A stretch of 64,000 nt of DNA from Shimia_B sp038528385 (GTDB lineage Bacteria; Pseudomonadota; Alphaproteobacteria; Rhodobacterales; Rhodobacteraceae). The position numbers were made by a program, and so were the translations under genes. Location: NCBI GenBank assembly GCA_038528385.1, contig JBCBET010000003.1, positions 124,001 through 188,000 of the forward strand, written 5' to 3'. The first letter of the stretch is position 1. Each line of letters begins with the position of its first letter. Positions 24,368 through 32,469 of this stretch are shown here, piece by piece. The notes beneath the pieces are model-generated. The model saw only the letters and a program-made list of their open reading frames with translations, had not been told where the DNA came from and did not search any database.

Positions 24368-25963
24368 TCAGCGGGCGGCCACGCCCTGGCGCTGCTTCCC
24401 GGCCTGCTGCGCAGAGCCGAAGCTGGAGAACCCAATGAGGGTAGAGCCGCCCGCGATGCGTTGCGTGCGGCAGGCGATGCGGCGCCCGTCATCGGTGGTG
24501 ATCTGCCCGCTCCAGCCCGCCGGGCCCGAGCGGCGCTGCGCCGAATCCACGAGCGCGTCCCAGGTGGGACGATCGCCGCCGTGCCGGCGCCAGATCTCGG
24601 CCACGTCGCTCAGCCGGCTCACCAGGAGGCTCGCGTCCGGATCGTTCTGCCACATCTCGCGGTAGGCGCGGTTGCTCAGCGTCACCATGCCCGCGCCGTT
24701 CACCACGAGCACCGCCTCGTCGATGGCATCGAGCGTGGCGTGGCCGAGCTCGATCTCCGCGCGGAAGCGGTGCGTGAGCGACATCTCCGCGCTGATATCC
24801 TCGAAGAGAAAGGCGATGGCCCCGCCCGGATGGGGCCGCCCCGTCACGCGGAAGGTCACGCCGCCCGGCAGGCTCCAGGTCTCGCAATAGGAGCCGTCCT
24901 GCGCCTGCGCCTCCAGCGTCACGAGCTGGCGCCGCCAGGCCTTGTAGTTCTTCGGCTCGGCGATGAGCTTTTCCTCCCGGAGCCGGTCGAGGAAGGTCTG
25001 CAGCGTCGGGCGCGCCGACAGGAAATCCACCGGCAGCCGCATCATGTCCAGGAGCGCGGGATTGAAGAGCGCCATGCGCCGGTCCTGGTCGAATATCGCG
25101 AGCCCGATGGAGAGCTGCGCGAAGGTCTTGGTGAGCGTTTGCACGAATTCCCGCTGCGTGGCCTCGGCGCGCACGATGCCGTCCGCGGGCAGCGCGAAGT
25201 AGTTCCGCCGCCCTGCCCGCTCTCTGCATTGCACGTCGAAATTGCGGGCCGGGCCGGTCTCCCCGGTCTCCCCGGTCTCCCCGGTCTCCAGGCTCACGCG
25301 GCGCGTGCGGCCCGCGGCGGGCGGTGTCTCGTGGATCTCCGGGAAGAGGATCGCCGGCGGCCAGGTCATGCGGTCCTGTTCGCCCTGCGCCTCCACCAGC
25401 GCGAGGTAGGTTTCGTTTGCCCAGTCCACCTCCCCCGTGGGCCCGGTCTGCCAGAGCAGCACAGGCGCCCCGTCGGTGATGTCGCGCAACGTGGCCAGTT
25501 CGTCGGCGTGGCGGCGATGGGCGGTCTCGTCGCCATCGTCGAGCGCGTCGTCGACATCGCCCGCATGGTTGAGTGTGATGCGCACGAACCCGTCCCAGAG
25601 GTCGAAGGAAAGGCGCATGTCCTGGTCCGGCGCCGCCCCGCGGAACGCCCGCTCCACCTGCCCGGCAAGGAGCGCCTCCGGGTCCGGCAGGCCGGGAAAC
25701 CGGCGCGCCTGACCCCGCAGCAGCCGACCGAGGTCGCTGCCTCCAGCGGCCATGTCATTCATGATGCGGCGCGCGGGCGGCGTGCAATCCACCAGATCCT
25801 CCCCGTCGAAGAGGAAGATCGCCTGACCGCCCGCGCCGCGCAGTACGCGATGCGCCGCCTGGTCGGGATCCGGCGCGAGCCGCGCCCAGAGCACGAGCGC
25901 AGGCACGCTCACCGCCGCCGCGAGCAGGACGACCACCGCATATTCGAGAATCACCTGAACCAT
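24368..25963 (-). CDS. Membrane-anchored multi-PAS protein without output domain
   Basis: 531 residues. One N-terminal membrane helix (VVVLLAAAVSVPALVLWARL) is followed by PAS-like segments around residues 155-200 (DGAPVLLWQTGPTGEVDWAN), 270-385 (FAQLSIGLAIFDQDRRMALF) and 390-450 (ATLDAIDEAVLVVNGAGMVTL). No histidine-kinase, GGDEF, EAL or HTH domain is visible, and the C-terminus ends soon after the last PAS. It may be a sensor that works through partners, or a degenerate histidine kinase. It sits next to regB but is separated by 110 bp. Residues around 230 contain a repeated Glu-Thr-Gly tract encoded by a 9-bp tandem repeat. Confidence 0.7.
   Translation of the reverse strand: MVQVILEYAVVVLLAAAVSVPALVLWARLAPDPDQAAHRVLRGAGGQAIFLFDGEDLVDCTPPARRIMNDMAAGGSDLGRLLRGQARRFPGLPDPEALLAGQVERAFRGAAPDQDMRLSFDLWDGFVRITLNHAGDVDDALDDGDETAHRRHADELATLRDITDGAPVLLWQTGPTGEVDWANETYLALVEAQGEQDRMTWPPAILFPEIHETPPAAGRTRRVSLETGETGETGETGPARNFDVQCRERAGRRNYFALPADGIVRAEATQREFVQTLTKTFAQLSIGLAIFDQDRRMALFNPALLDMMRLPVDFLSARPTLQTFLDRLREEKLIAEPKNYKAWRRQLVTLEAQAQDGSYCETWSLPGGVTFRVTGRPHPGGAIAFLFEDISAEMSLTHRFRAEIELGHATLDAIDEAVLVVNGAGMVTLSNRAYREMWQNDPDASLLVSRLSDVAEIWRRHGGDRPTWDALVDSAQRRSGPAGWSGQITTDDGRRIACRTQRIAGGSTLIGFSSFGSAQQAGKQRQGVAAR
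25254..25289. repeat. 9-bp tandem repeat inside the PAS gene
   Basis: Four perfect head-to-tail copies of CCGGTCTCC. Because the unit is a multiple of three, copy-number change would lengthen or shorten a Glu-Thr-Gly tract without breaking the frame. Confidence 0.95.
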
Positions 25964-26073
25964 GTCGGCCCTCCGCTTCCCCCGGGGAGAGACGCTGCCG
26001 AAACAGGGTTAATTTCCGGTTAAGGTCGCTTAAGGAAGCGTTAGCGGGCCGAGATGGCGCTCGTCTTGCCCCC

Positions 26074-27549
26074 TCACGGCGCGATGGGCTCGTTGGGGCC
26101 GAGCGGCGAGGTGGGCGACTGATCCCCCCGCTGGCCCACGGCCTCCATCGGCCAGCTCACCGTCACCTGGGCCCCGGTATAGGCTTCGCCTTGCGTGCCG
26201 TTTCCGAACGCCAGTTCCGCCCCCGTCCGCTCCAGCAGCGTCTTGGCGATGAAGAGGCCGAGACCCATACCGTCATAGCCCGGCCGTGCCTCCGTCGTCG
26301 CGGCCCGCTTGCGCATCCGTGTAAAGGGATCGCCCAGGCGCCCGATGACTTGCGCGGAAAATCCGGGCCCGTCATCGCTGATCCGGATCGACACCCAGTG
26401 CTCGCTCCAGGCAAGTTCCACGCAGACGCTTTCATGGGCGAAATCGACCGCGTTCTGGATCAGGTTGCGCACGCCGTGAATGATCTCCGGATGGCGCCGG
26501 ATCTGCGGCTGTTCCCGCGCGGCGTCGGCGGCGGGAAGAAGCAGGAAATCCACCGTGACGCCGCGGTCGGTATGGGGGTTCGCGGCCTCTCTGACCACGG
26601 TCTCGAAGGGGGCAAAGCGCAGGTGGAGGTCGTCCTTGCCCGCCCGCCCCATGGAGCGCAGGATATCGCGGCAGCGGTCGGCTTGCGTCCGGATGAGCGC
26701 GGCATCCTCGCGCAGGTCCCCCTGCGGCAGTTCCTCCATCAGCTCGCCCGAGACGAGCTTGATCGTCGCCAGCGGCGTACCGAGCTCGTGGGCCGCCGCC
26801 GCCACCACCCCGCCGAGATCGGTGAGCTTCTGCTCCCGCGAGAGCGCCATCTGCGTGGCCAGCAGCGCCCGCGACATCGTGTGAAGCTCGTCCGTCACCC
26901 GCCGCGCATAGGCGGAGATGAAGATCGCGCCCACCACGATGGCCGCCCAGAACCCCACCATGAAGAGCCCGGGCACCTGCAAGACGAAGCCGTCGGCGGA
27001 GCGGAGCGGCAGGTGGAAGAGTCCCGCGAAGGTCACCACCGTGAAGGCCACCGCGCCGAGGATCATGGTGGGCCCGAGCGAGAGTGCGGTGGCCGAAATC
27101 GTCACCGGCCCGAGCACGAGGAGCGCGAAGGGATTGTTGAGCCCGCCCGTGAGCGTGAGCAGGAAGCCGAGCTGGATGAGGTCGAAGAGGAGAAAGAGGA
27201 ACGTCTCCATCTCCGTGAGGCGCTTGTTCTCGGGGTAGATCCAGACCGCCGTGAGGTTGGCGAAGACCGACATGCCGATGGCCAGGTAGCACAGCCCGAT
27301 CTCGAGCTGGAGCTCGTAGATGCGCTGGGCGATGGTGACGGCGAGGAGCTGGCCCACGATGGCCACCCAGCGCAGCACGACGAGCGTCCTGAGCCGGATC
27401 CAGTTGCGCCGCTCGTCGCCCGGCGAGATGGACGGGAAAAACGACACCTCCGGCCGCCCGCCCCGCGCGCGGGGCGCGTCGGCGGCCGTGTCGCCGCCGT
27501 GGTCGGGCGATCGCTTCGGCGCGTTCGCGGGGGCGTTCATGTCGGTCAT
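26074..27549 (-). CDS. regB: Redox-sensing histidine kinase RegB/PrrB
   Basis: 491 residues from the ATG at 27547-27549; an in-frame TTG at 27573 and an ATG at 27540 are alternatives. Six hydrophobic helices fill residues 50-220. The quinone-sensing GGLNNPF motif sits between helices (about residue 133). HELGTPLATIK near 255 holds the phosphorylated His, and RCRDILRSMG near 295 carries the redox-active cysteine known from Rhodobacter. DDGPGF and GMGLGLFI are the ATP-binding motifs. It phosphorylates RegA when the quinone pool is reduced, controlling photosynthesis, respiration and CO2 or nitrogen fixation genes. It is divergent from senC. Confidence 0.95.
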   Translation of the reverse strand: MTDMNAPANAPKRSPDHGGDTAADAPRARGGRPEVSFFPSISPGDERRNWIRLRTLVVLRWVAIVGQLLAVTIAQRIYELQLEIGLCYLAIGMSVFANLTAVWIYPENKRLTEMETFLFLLFDLIQLGFLLTLTGGLNNPFALLVLGPVTISATALSLGPTMILGAVAFTVVTFAGLFHLPLRSADGFVLQVPGLFMVGFWAAIVVGAIFISAYARRVTDELHTMSRALLATQMALSREQKLTDLGGVVAAAAHELGTPLATIKLVSGELMEELPQGDLREDAALIRTQADRCRDILRSMGRAGKDDLHLRFAPFETVVREAANPHTDRGVTVDFLLLPAADAAREQPQIRRHPEIIHGVRNLIQNAVDFAHESVCVELAWSEHWVSIRISDDGPGFSAQVIGRLGDPFTRMRKRAATTEARPGYDGMGLGLFIAKTLLERTGAELAFGNGTQGEAYTGAQVTVSWPMEAVGQRGDQSPTSPLGPNEPIAP

Positions 27550-27654
27550 GGGCTGCGGACCCGCTTTCCTCAATCAGATGTGACGTCGAGCCTCAGGCAT
27601 ATCTGGCACTACATTCATACATAGCGGGTGCGCAGGCAAAAGGGAGTGCTTCAC

Positions 27655-28278
27655 ATGGCCGGGAAGGTAGCGGTTATCGCAACGGTCGTCGCCGGGGTGT
27701 TCGTGGGGGGCGGGTTTCTCGCCGCGACGATCCTCGCGCCCGCCAATGACCTGCGGGCCTGCCTCGGCTCGTCGGTGGCCGGGGGCGATGTGGGCGGGCC
27801 CTTCGAGCTCGTCAGCGAAACCGGCGAGACCGTCACCGAGGAGGATGTGATCACCGGGGCCACGCTCGTTTATTTCGGGTACACGTTCTGCCCCGATGTC
27901 TGCCCCATGGATATCAACCGCAACGCCATCGCCATGGAGATCCTCGAGGAAGACATGGGCACCGAAATCGACGGGCTCTTCGTGACGATCGACCCCGCGC
28001 GCGACACGCCCGAATACCTCGCCGAGTTCACCGAATGGGTGCATCCGCGCCTTACAGGCCTCACCGGCAGCGACGAACAGATCGCCGACGCCGCCCGCGC
28101 CTACCGCGCCTATTACCGCAAGGTCGACGGCGACGATCCCGATTTCTACCTGATGGATCACTCGACGCTCACCTACCTCATGCACCCCGAGGAAGGCTTC
28201 GTGACGTTCTTCCGCCGGGACATGACGCCGGAACAAATGGCCGAGCAGATCGATTGTGTGGTCGACACGCTCGCCTGA
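27655..28278 (+). CDS. senC: SCO1/SenC copper chaperone
   Basis: 207 residues from the ATG at 27655, with AAGGGAG at 27640-27646 as ribosome site (an upstream in-frame GTG lacks one). A single N-terminal anchor (VIATVVAGVFVGGGFLAATIL) places the thioredoxin-like domain in the periplasm. FGYTFCPDVCPMD (about 79-91) has the CxxxC copper ligands, and LMDHSTLTYL near 170 supplies the third ligand, His. It delivers copper to cytochrome c oxidase. Its place between regB and regA is the classic Rhodobacterales order. Confidence 0.96.
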   Translation: MAGKVAVIATVVAGVFVGGGFLAATILAPANDLRACLGSSVAGGDVGGPFELVSETGETVTEEDVITGATLVYFGYTFCPDVCPMDINRNAIAMEILEEDMGTEIDGLFVTIDPARDTPEYLAEFTEWVHPRLTGLTGSDEQIADAARAYRAYYRKVDGDDPDFYLMDHSTLTYLMHPEEGFVTFFRRDMTPEQMAEQIDCVVDTLA

Positions 28279-28341
28279 GCGGCTCAATTGACCTCTGCGA
28301 CAATCGCCTCATATGTCATTGAGCCGCAAAGCCAATGACAT
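28279..28341 (+). promoter_or_regulatory. Two overlapping, mutually exclusive hairpins in the regA leader
   Basis: GCGGCTCAAT (28279-28288, directly after the senC stop) is the exact reverse complement of ATTGAGCCGC (28318-28327). A second perfect pair is TATGTCATTG (28312-28321) with CAATGACATA (28333-28342). The two stems share bases 28318-28321, so only one can form at a time. The second stem ends next to the AGAGGA ribosome site (28342-28347) of regA. The pairing is seen; a switch function is inference. Confidence 0.6.
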
Positions 28342-28353
28342 AGAGGATCGCAG

Positions 28354-28905
28354 ATGCCCGAGACTGCTGTCGACCTTGGACCCGACCCCACGCTCCTGCT
28401 CGTCGATGATGACGAGCCGTTCCTGAAGCGACTGGCGAAAGCCATGGAAAAGCGCGGCTTCGCCGTGGAGCAGGCAGGCTCCGTCGTCGCGGGCAAGGCC
28501 ATCGCCACCGCGCGCCCGCCGGCCTACGCGGTCATCGACCTGCGGCTGGAGGACGGCAACGGCCTCGACGTGGTCGAGACGCTTCGCGAACGCCGCCCGG
28601 AGAGCAAGATCGTCGTCCTCACGGGTTACGGCGCCATCGCAACCGCGGTGGCCGCGGTGAAGATCGGGGCCACGAACTACCTCTCGAAGCCTGCCGACGC
28701 CGCCGACATCACCGACGCGCTTCTGGCCGAGGCTGACGAGCTTCCGCCGCCGCCGGAAAATCCCATGAGCGCGGACCGCGTGCGCTGGGAGCATATCCAG
28801 CGGGTCTACGAGCTCTGCGACCGCAACGTCTCCGAGACCGCGCGCCGCCTCAACATGCACCGCCGCACGCTGCAACGCATCCTCGCCAAGCGCTCCCCGC
28901 GTTAG
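28354..28905 (+). CDS. regA: Redox response regulator RegA/PrrA
   Basis: 183 residues, nearly the length of Rhodobacter RegA. The receiver has DDDEPF near residue 18, the phospho-acceptor Asp in AVIDLRLEDG (about 62), Thr in VVLTGYG and Lys in YLSKPAD. After a proline hinge (ELPPPPENP) the Fis-type helix-turn-helix NVSETARRLNMHRRTLQRIL forms the DNA-binding domain. It is the partner of RegB, activating or repressing energy-metabolism operons. It lies 75 bp after senC behind the hairpin region. Confidence 0.97.
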   Translation: MPETAVDLGPDPTLLLVDDDEPFLKRLAKAMEKRGFAVEQAGSVVAGKAIATARPPAYAVIDLRLEDGNGLDVVETLRERRPESKIVVLTGYGAIATAVAAVKIGATNYLSKPADAADITDALLAEADELPPPPENPMSADRVRWEHIQRVYELCDRNVSETARRLNMHRRTLQRILAKRSPR

Positions 28906-28909
28906 GCGT

Positions 28910-29851
28910 TCAGGGCACGAGGCTCGCCGACTCGGGCACCGGTGTCCGCACCGTCCCGCGCGTGAGGTGGTCGATGAGGTTGTCCACCACGAGCTGTCCC
29001 ATGGCGCCCCGTGTCTCCACGGTGGCGCTTCCCACATGGGGCAATAGCACGACATTCGCCATCGATCGCAGCGCCGCGGGGATCGCTGGCTCCGCCTCGA
29101 AAACATCGAGCCCGGCCCAACCCAGGCGCCCCGTGGCCAGACAGTCCACCAGCGCGGCCTCGTCCACCACCGATCCGCGCGCCACGTTGATGAGCGTCCC
29201 GCGGGGCCCGAGCGCCTCTAGGACCTCCTCGTTCACCAGATGCCGCGTCTCCGCCCCGCCCGGCGTGATGACGATGAGGCAATCGACCTTGCGCGCCATC
29301 TCCACGAGGTTGGCCTCGTAGGTGTAGGGCACGTCTTTCCGCGTGCGGCTGTGGTAGTGGATCACCGGCGAAAACGGCGCGAGCTTGCGCGCGATTTCCT
29401 GCCCGATGCGCCCCATCCCCACGAGTCCCACGCGCTGATGGTCCGCGCTCCGCGTGAGCGGTGCGGCACCACGGGCGGACCAGTCCCCCGACCGCGCCCA
29501 GGCCTCGTCGCGCAAAATCTCCCGGTAGCAGGCCAGCATCAGCATGAGCGCCGTCGTCGCCACCTCCGCATTCAGCACATCGGGCGTGTGGGTCACGATC
29601 ACGCCCCGCCGCGCCGCCTCCCGTGCGTCGATGGCGTCATAGCCCACCCCGTAGCAGGAGATGAGCGCGAGCCGCGGCAGCGCGGCCATGTCCCGCCGGC
29701 TGATCCCGAGCCCGCCATTGGTGAGGACGTAGTCGAAACGCGCGCCTTCAGTGGCGAGGTCGAGCCCGTCGCGCGGCACCAGCGTCATGTGCGGCGCAAG
29801 CGCGGCGCGCATCGCCTCGGTCACATCGCCGTAGAGCAGACACTCCGTCAC
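28910..29851 (-). CDS. D-isomer-specific 2-hydroxyacid dehydrogenase
   Basis: 313 residues from a GTG at 29849-29851, 10 bp after the dehydratase stop. The NAD-binding turn is VGLVGMGRIGQEIARKL (about 145-161). INVARGSVVDE near 225 contains the substrate-binding Arg, DVFEAEP near 250 the Glu, and LLPHVGSATVET near 277 the catalytic His. Members reduce glyoxylate, hydroxypyruvate or related 2-ketoacids. In this operon it probably reduces or oxidises an intermediate of sugar-acid breakdown. The exact substrate is not visible. It ends 4 bp from the end of regA, on the opposite strand. Confidence 0.85.
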   Translation of the reverse strand: MTECLLYGDVTEAMRAALAPHMTLVPRDGLDLATEGARFDYVLTNGGLGISRRDMAALPRLALISCYGVGYDAIDAREAARRGVIVTHTPDVLNAEVATTALMLMLACYREILRDEAWARSGDWSARGAAPLTRSADHQRVGLVGMGRIGQEIARKLAPFSPVIHYHSRTRKDVPYTYEANLVEMARKVDCLIVITPGGAETRHLVNEEVLEALGPRGTLINVARGSVVDEAALVDCLATGRLGWAGLDVFEAEPAIPAALRSMANVVLLPHVGSATVETRGAMGQLVVDNLIDHLTRGTVRTPVPESASLVP

Positions 29852-29861
29852 AGACCGCGCC

Positions 29862-31652
29862 TCAATGGTTGTCCCGCGGAAGACCCTTGCGGGAGATATC
29901 CTGGTACTGCGCCGCATCACGCAGCGTCATGCCCTCGTCGAATCGGCCGACAAGTTCCCGGAAATACTGCTGCCAGGGGGTCTGGCTGTCGGGATAAGCG
30001 TAGCCACCCGCCTCCGCCACCGCCGCCGCGCGCGATTGCAGTTCCTCCAGCGGAACGAGCATGTCGGCGGTGCATTTACCGAGGTCGATGCGCACCCTGT
30101 CCCCGGTCTGGAGCAGCGCGAGGCCGCCGTTGTCCGCGGCCTCCGGCGCCGCGTTCAGGATCGAGGGGGAGCCCGACGTGCCCGATTGCCGCCCGTCGCC
30201 CACGCAGGGCAGCGCGTGGATGCCCTTTTTCAGGAGGTAGGACGGCGCGCGCATGTTCACCACCTCCGCACCGCCGGGATAGCCCTTGGGGCCCGCGCCG
30301 CGCATGAAGAGGATGCAGCGCTCGTCGATCTCCTCCGCCGGGTCGTCGATCCGGTGGTGGTAGTCCTCCGGCCCGTCGAAGACGACGGCGCGCCCTTCGA
30401 AGGCCATGGGATCGTCCGGGTCCGAGAGGTAGCGCTGGCGGAACTCGTCCGAGATCACGGAGGTCTTCATGATCGCGCTGTCGAAGAGGTTGCCCTTGAG
30501 GTTGATGAAGCCCGCCTCGGCCACGAGCGGTGCGTCCACCCTCAGGATCACATCGGCGTTCTTCGTGCGATGCGCACTGCAGTTCTCGGCCATGGTCCGG
30601 CCATTGGCGGTGAGTGCGTCCGGGTGGGGCAAGAGTCCGGCCTCCATGAGTTCCCCGATGACGGCGGGCACGCCGCCCGCGCGCTGGTAATCCTCGCCCA
30701 GGTACTTGCCCGCCGGTTGGAGGTTTACGAGCAGTGGCACGTGGTGGCCGAGCCGCTGCCAATCGTCGTTGTCGAGCGGCACGCCCAGGTGCCGCGCGAT
30801 CCCGTTGAGGTGGATGGGCGCGTTGGTCGATCCGCCGATGGCGGAGTTGACGACGATGGCGTTCTCGAAGGCCGCGCGCGTCATGATGCCCGAGGGGCGC
30901 AGGTCCTCCCAGACCATGTCCACGATGCGCTTGCCCGTCTCGTAACTGATCTGCCCGCGCTCGCGGTAGGGCGCGGGGATCGCTGCGGAGCCCGGCAGCT
31001 GCATGCCCAGCGCCTCGGCGAGCGAGTTCATCGTCGTGGCCGTGCCCATGGTGTTGCAATAGCCCACCGAGGGGGAGGAGGAGGCCGCGATCTCCAGGAA
31101 TCCCTCGCCGTCGATCTTGCCCTCGGCCATGAGCTCCCGGGCCTTCCAGATGACCGTGCCGGAGCCCGCGCGTTCCCCCTGCCACCAGCCGTTGAGCATG
31201 GGCCCCACGGAGAGCGCGATGGCCGGGATGTTGACCGTGGCCGCGGCCATGAGGAGCGCGGGCGTGGTCTTGTCGCAGCCGATGGTGAGCACGACCCCGT
31301 CGATCGGGTAGCCGTAGAGCGTCTCCACGAGGGAGAGATAGGCGAGGTTCCGGTCGAGGCTCGCCGTGGGCCGCTTGCCGGTCTCCTGGATCGGGTGGAC
31401 GGGGATTTCGATGGCCGTGCCGCCGGCGGCGATGATGCCGTCGCGCACCCGCTTGGCGAGCTCGATATGGTGGCGGTTGCAGGGGCTGAGGTCGCTGCCC
31501 GTCTGCGCGATGCCGATGACGGGCTTGCCCGATTGCAGCTCCTCCCGCGTCATCCCGAAATTGAGGTAGCGCTCCAGATAGAGCGCCGTCATTTCCGGGT
31601 TGTCCGGGTTCATGAACCACTGGCGCGAGCGGAGGTCCTTTTTGTCGATCAT
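29862..31652 (-). CDS. IlvD/Edd-family dehydratase, pentonate type
   Basis: 596 residues. IGIAQTGSDLSPCNRHH near residue 47, TIGCDKTTPALL near 125 and VGYCNTMGTATTMN near 197 carry the three cysteines that bind the iron-sulfur cluster. GTSGSPSIL near 490 holds the catalytic serine. The GSDLSPCNRHH form is typical of L-arabonate and D-xylonate dehydratases rather than of IlvD or Edd. It would convert a pentonate to the 2-keto-3-deoxy acid. It is followed by the hydroxyacid dehydrogenase (10 bp) and preceded by an SDR (12 bp), forming one operon. Confidence 0.85.
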   Translation of the reverse strand: MIDKKDLRSRQWFMNPDNPEMTALYLERYLNFGMTREELQSGKPVIGIAQTGSDLSPCNRHHIELAKRVRDGIIAAGGTAIEIPVHPIQETGKRPTASLDRNLAYLSLVETLYGYPIDGVVLTIGCDKTTPALLMAAATVNIPAIALSVGPMLNGWWQGERAGSGTVIWKARELMAEGKIDGEGFLEIAASSSPSVGYCNTMGTATTMNSLAEALGMQLPGSAAIPAPYRERGQISYETGKRIVDMVWEDLRPSGIMTRAAFENAIVVNSAIGGSTNAPIHLNGIARHLGVPLDNDDWQRLGHHVPLLVNLQPAGKYLGEDYQRAGGVPAVIGELMEAGLLPHPDALTANGRTMAENCSAHRTKNADVILRVDAPLVAEAGFINLKGNLFDSAIMKTSVISDEFRQRYLSDPDDPMAFEGRAVVFDGPEDYHHRIDDPAEEIDERCILFMRGAGPKGYPGGAEVVNMRAPSYLLKKGIHALPCVGDGRQSGTSGSPSILNAAPEAADNGGLALLQTGDRVRIDLGKCTADMLVPLEELQSRAAAVAEAGGYAYPDSQTPWQQYFRELVGRFDEGMTLRDAAQYQDISRKGLPRDNH

Positions 31653-31664
31653 GCGTGGTGTCTC

Positions 31665-32402
31665 CTAGCCCGACCAGCCCCCGTCGATCACATGGGCCTG
31701 CCCGGTGATGAATGCACTCTCATCGGAGGCGAGGTAAACCACCAGCGCCGCGATTTCTTCGGCTTTGGCCACGCGGCCCATGGGCTGGCGGCTGACGAAG
31801 GCCTCGAGGGCCGCGTCGTAGCTGCCCATCTCCTCGCCCAGGGCGCGGACGCGGTCGTGCCAGGACGGGCTTTCCACCGTGCCCGGGCAGATCGCGTTGC
31901 AGCGGATGTCGTCCCTGATGAAATCCACCGCCACCGATTTGGTGAGGCCGATGACGGCGGCCTTCGAGGCGCCGTAGATGAACCGGTTCGGCGCGCCCAT
32001 GATGGACGACGCCGCCGAGGACATGTTTATGATCGACCCGCTCCCCCGCGCGCGCATGCCGGGCAGGGCGGCGCGGATCGTGCGCATCATGGACGTCACG
32101 TTGAGGTCCATGGCGAACTCCCAGTCCTCGTCGGTGGCGTCGAGCACGGTGCCGTGATGCACGAAGCCCGCGCAGTTGAAGAGCACGTCCGCTTCCGCGC
32201 CGTCCACCACCCGGGCCACCGCCGCCCCGTCGCGCACGTCGAGCGGCGCCGTCTCCACCCTCTCGAGGTCGGCCAGGAGCCCGGGATCGACATCGGTGGC
32301 CAGCACATGGGCCCCTTCCGCGGCCAGCGCCAGTGCGCTCGCGCGCCCGATCCCCTGGCCCGCCGCCGTCACCAGCGCGCGTTTCCCGCTAAGCCGTGCC
32401 AT
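31665..32402 (-). CDS. Short-chain dehydrogenase/reductase
   Basis: 245 residues. TAAGQGIGRASA (about 12-23) is the cofactor turn, NCAGFVHHG the NAG-type motif, INMSSAAS the catalytic Ser region and YGASKAAV (about 145-152) the YxxxK pair; CPGTVESPS follows. The closest pattern I know is the DHRS6-like / 2-keto-3-deoxy-L-fuconate dehydrogenase group. In this operon with a pentonate dehydratase a sugar-acid substrate is likely. The start ATG is at 32400-32402. It diverges from the DenD-like gene with 67 bp between them. Confidence 0.82.
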   Translation of the reverse strand: MARLSGKRALVTAAGQGIGRASALALAAEGAHVLATDVDPGLLADLERVETAPLDVRDGAAVARVVDGAEADVLFNCAGFVHHGTVLDATDEDWEFAMDLNVTSMMRTIRAALPGMRARGSGSIINMSSAASSIMGAPNRFIYGASKAAVIGLTKSVAVDFIRDDIRCNAICPGTVESPSWHDRVRALGEEMGSYDAALEAFVSRQPMGRVAKAEEIAALVVYLASDESAFITGQAHVIDGGWSG

Positions 32403-32469
32403 GCTTCCCCCCTTGCGCTCCGACGCACCCACCGTAGCCTCGGGCGAGAGGGCAGGAAAGGGCGGCGAC

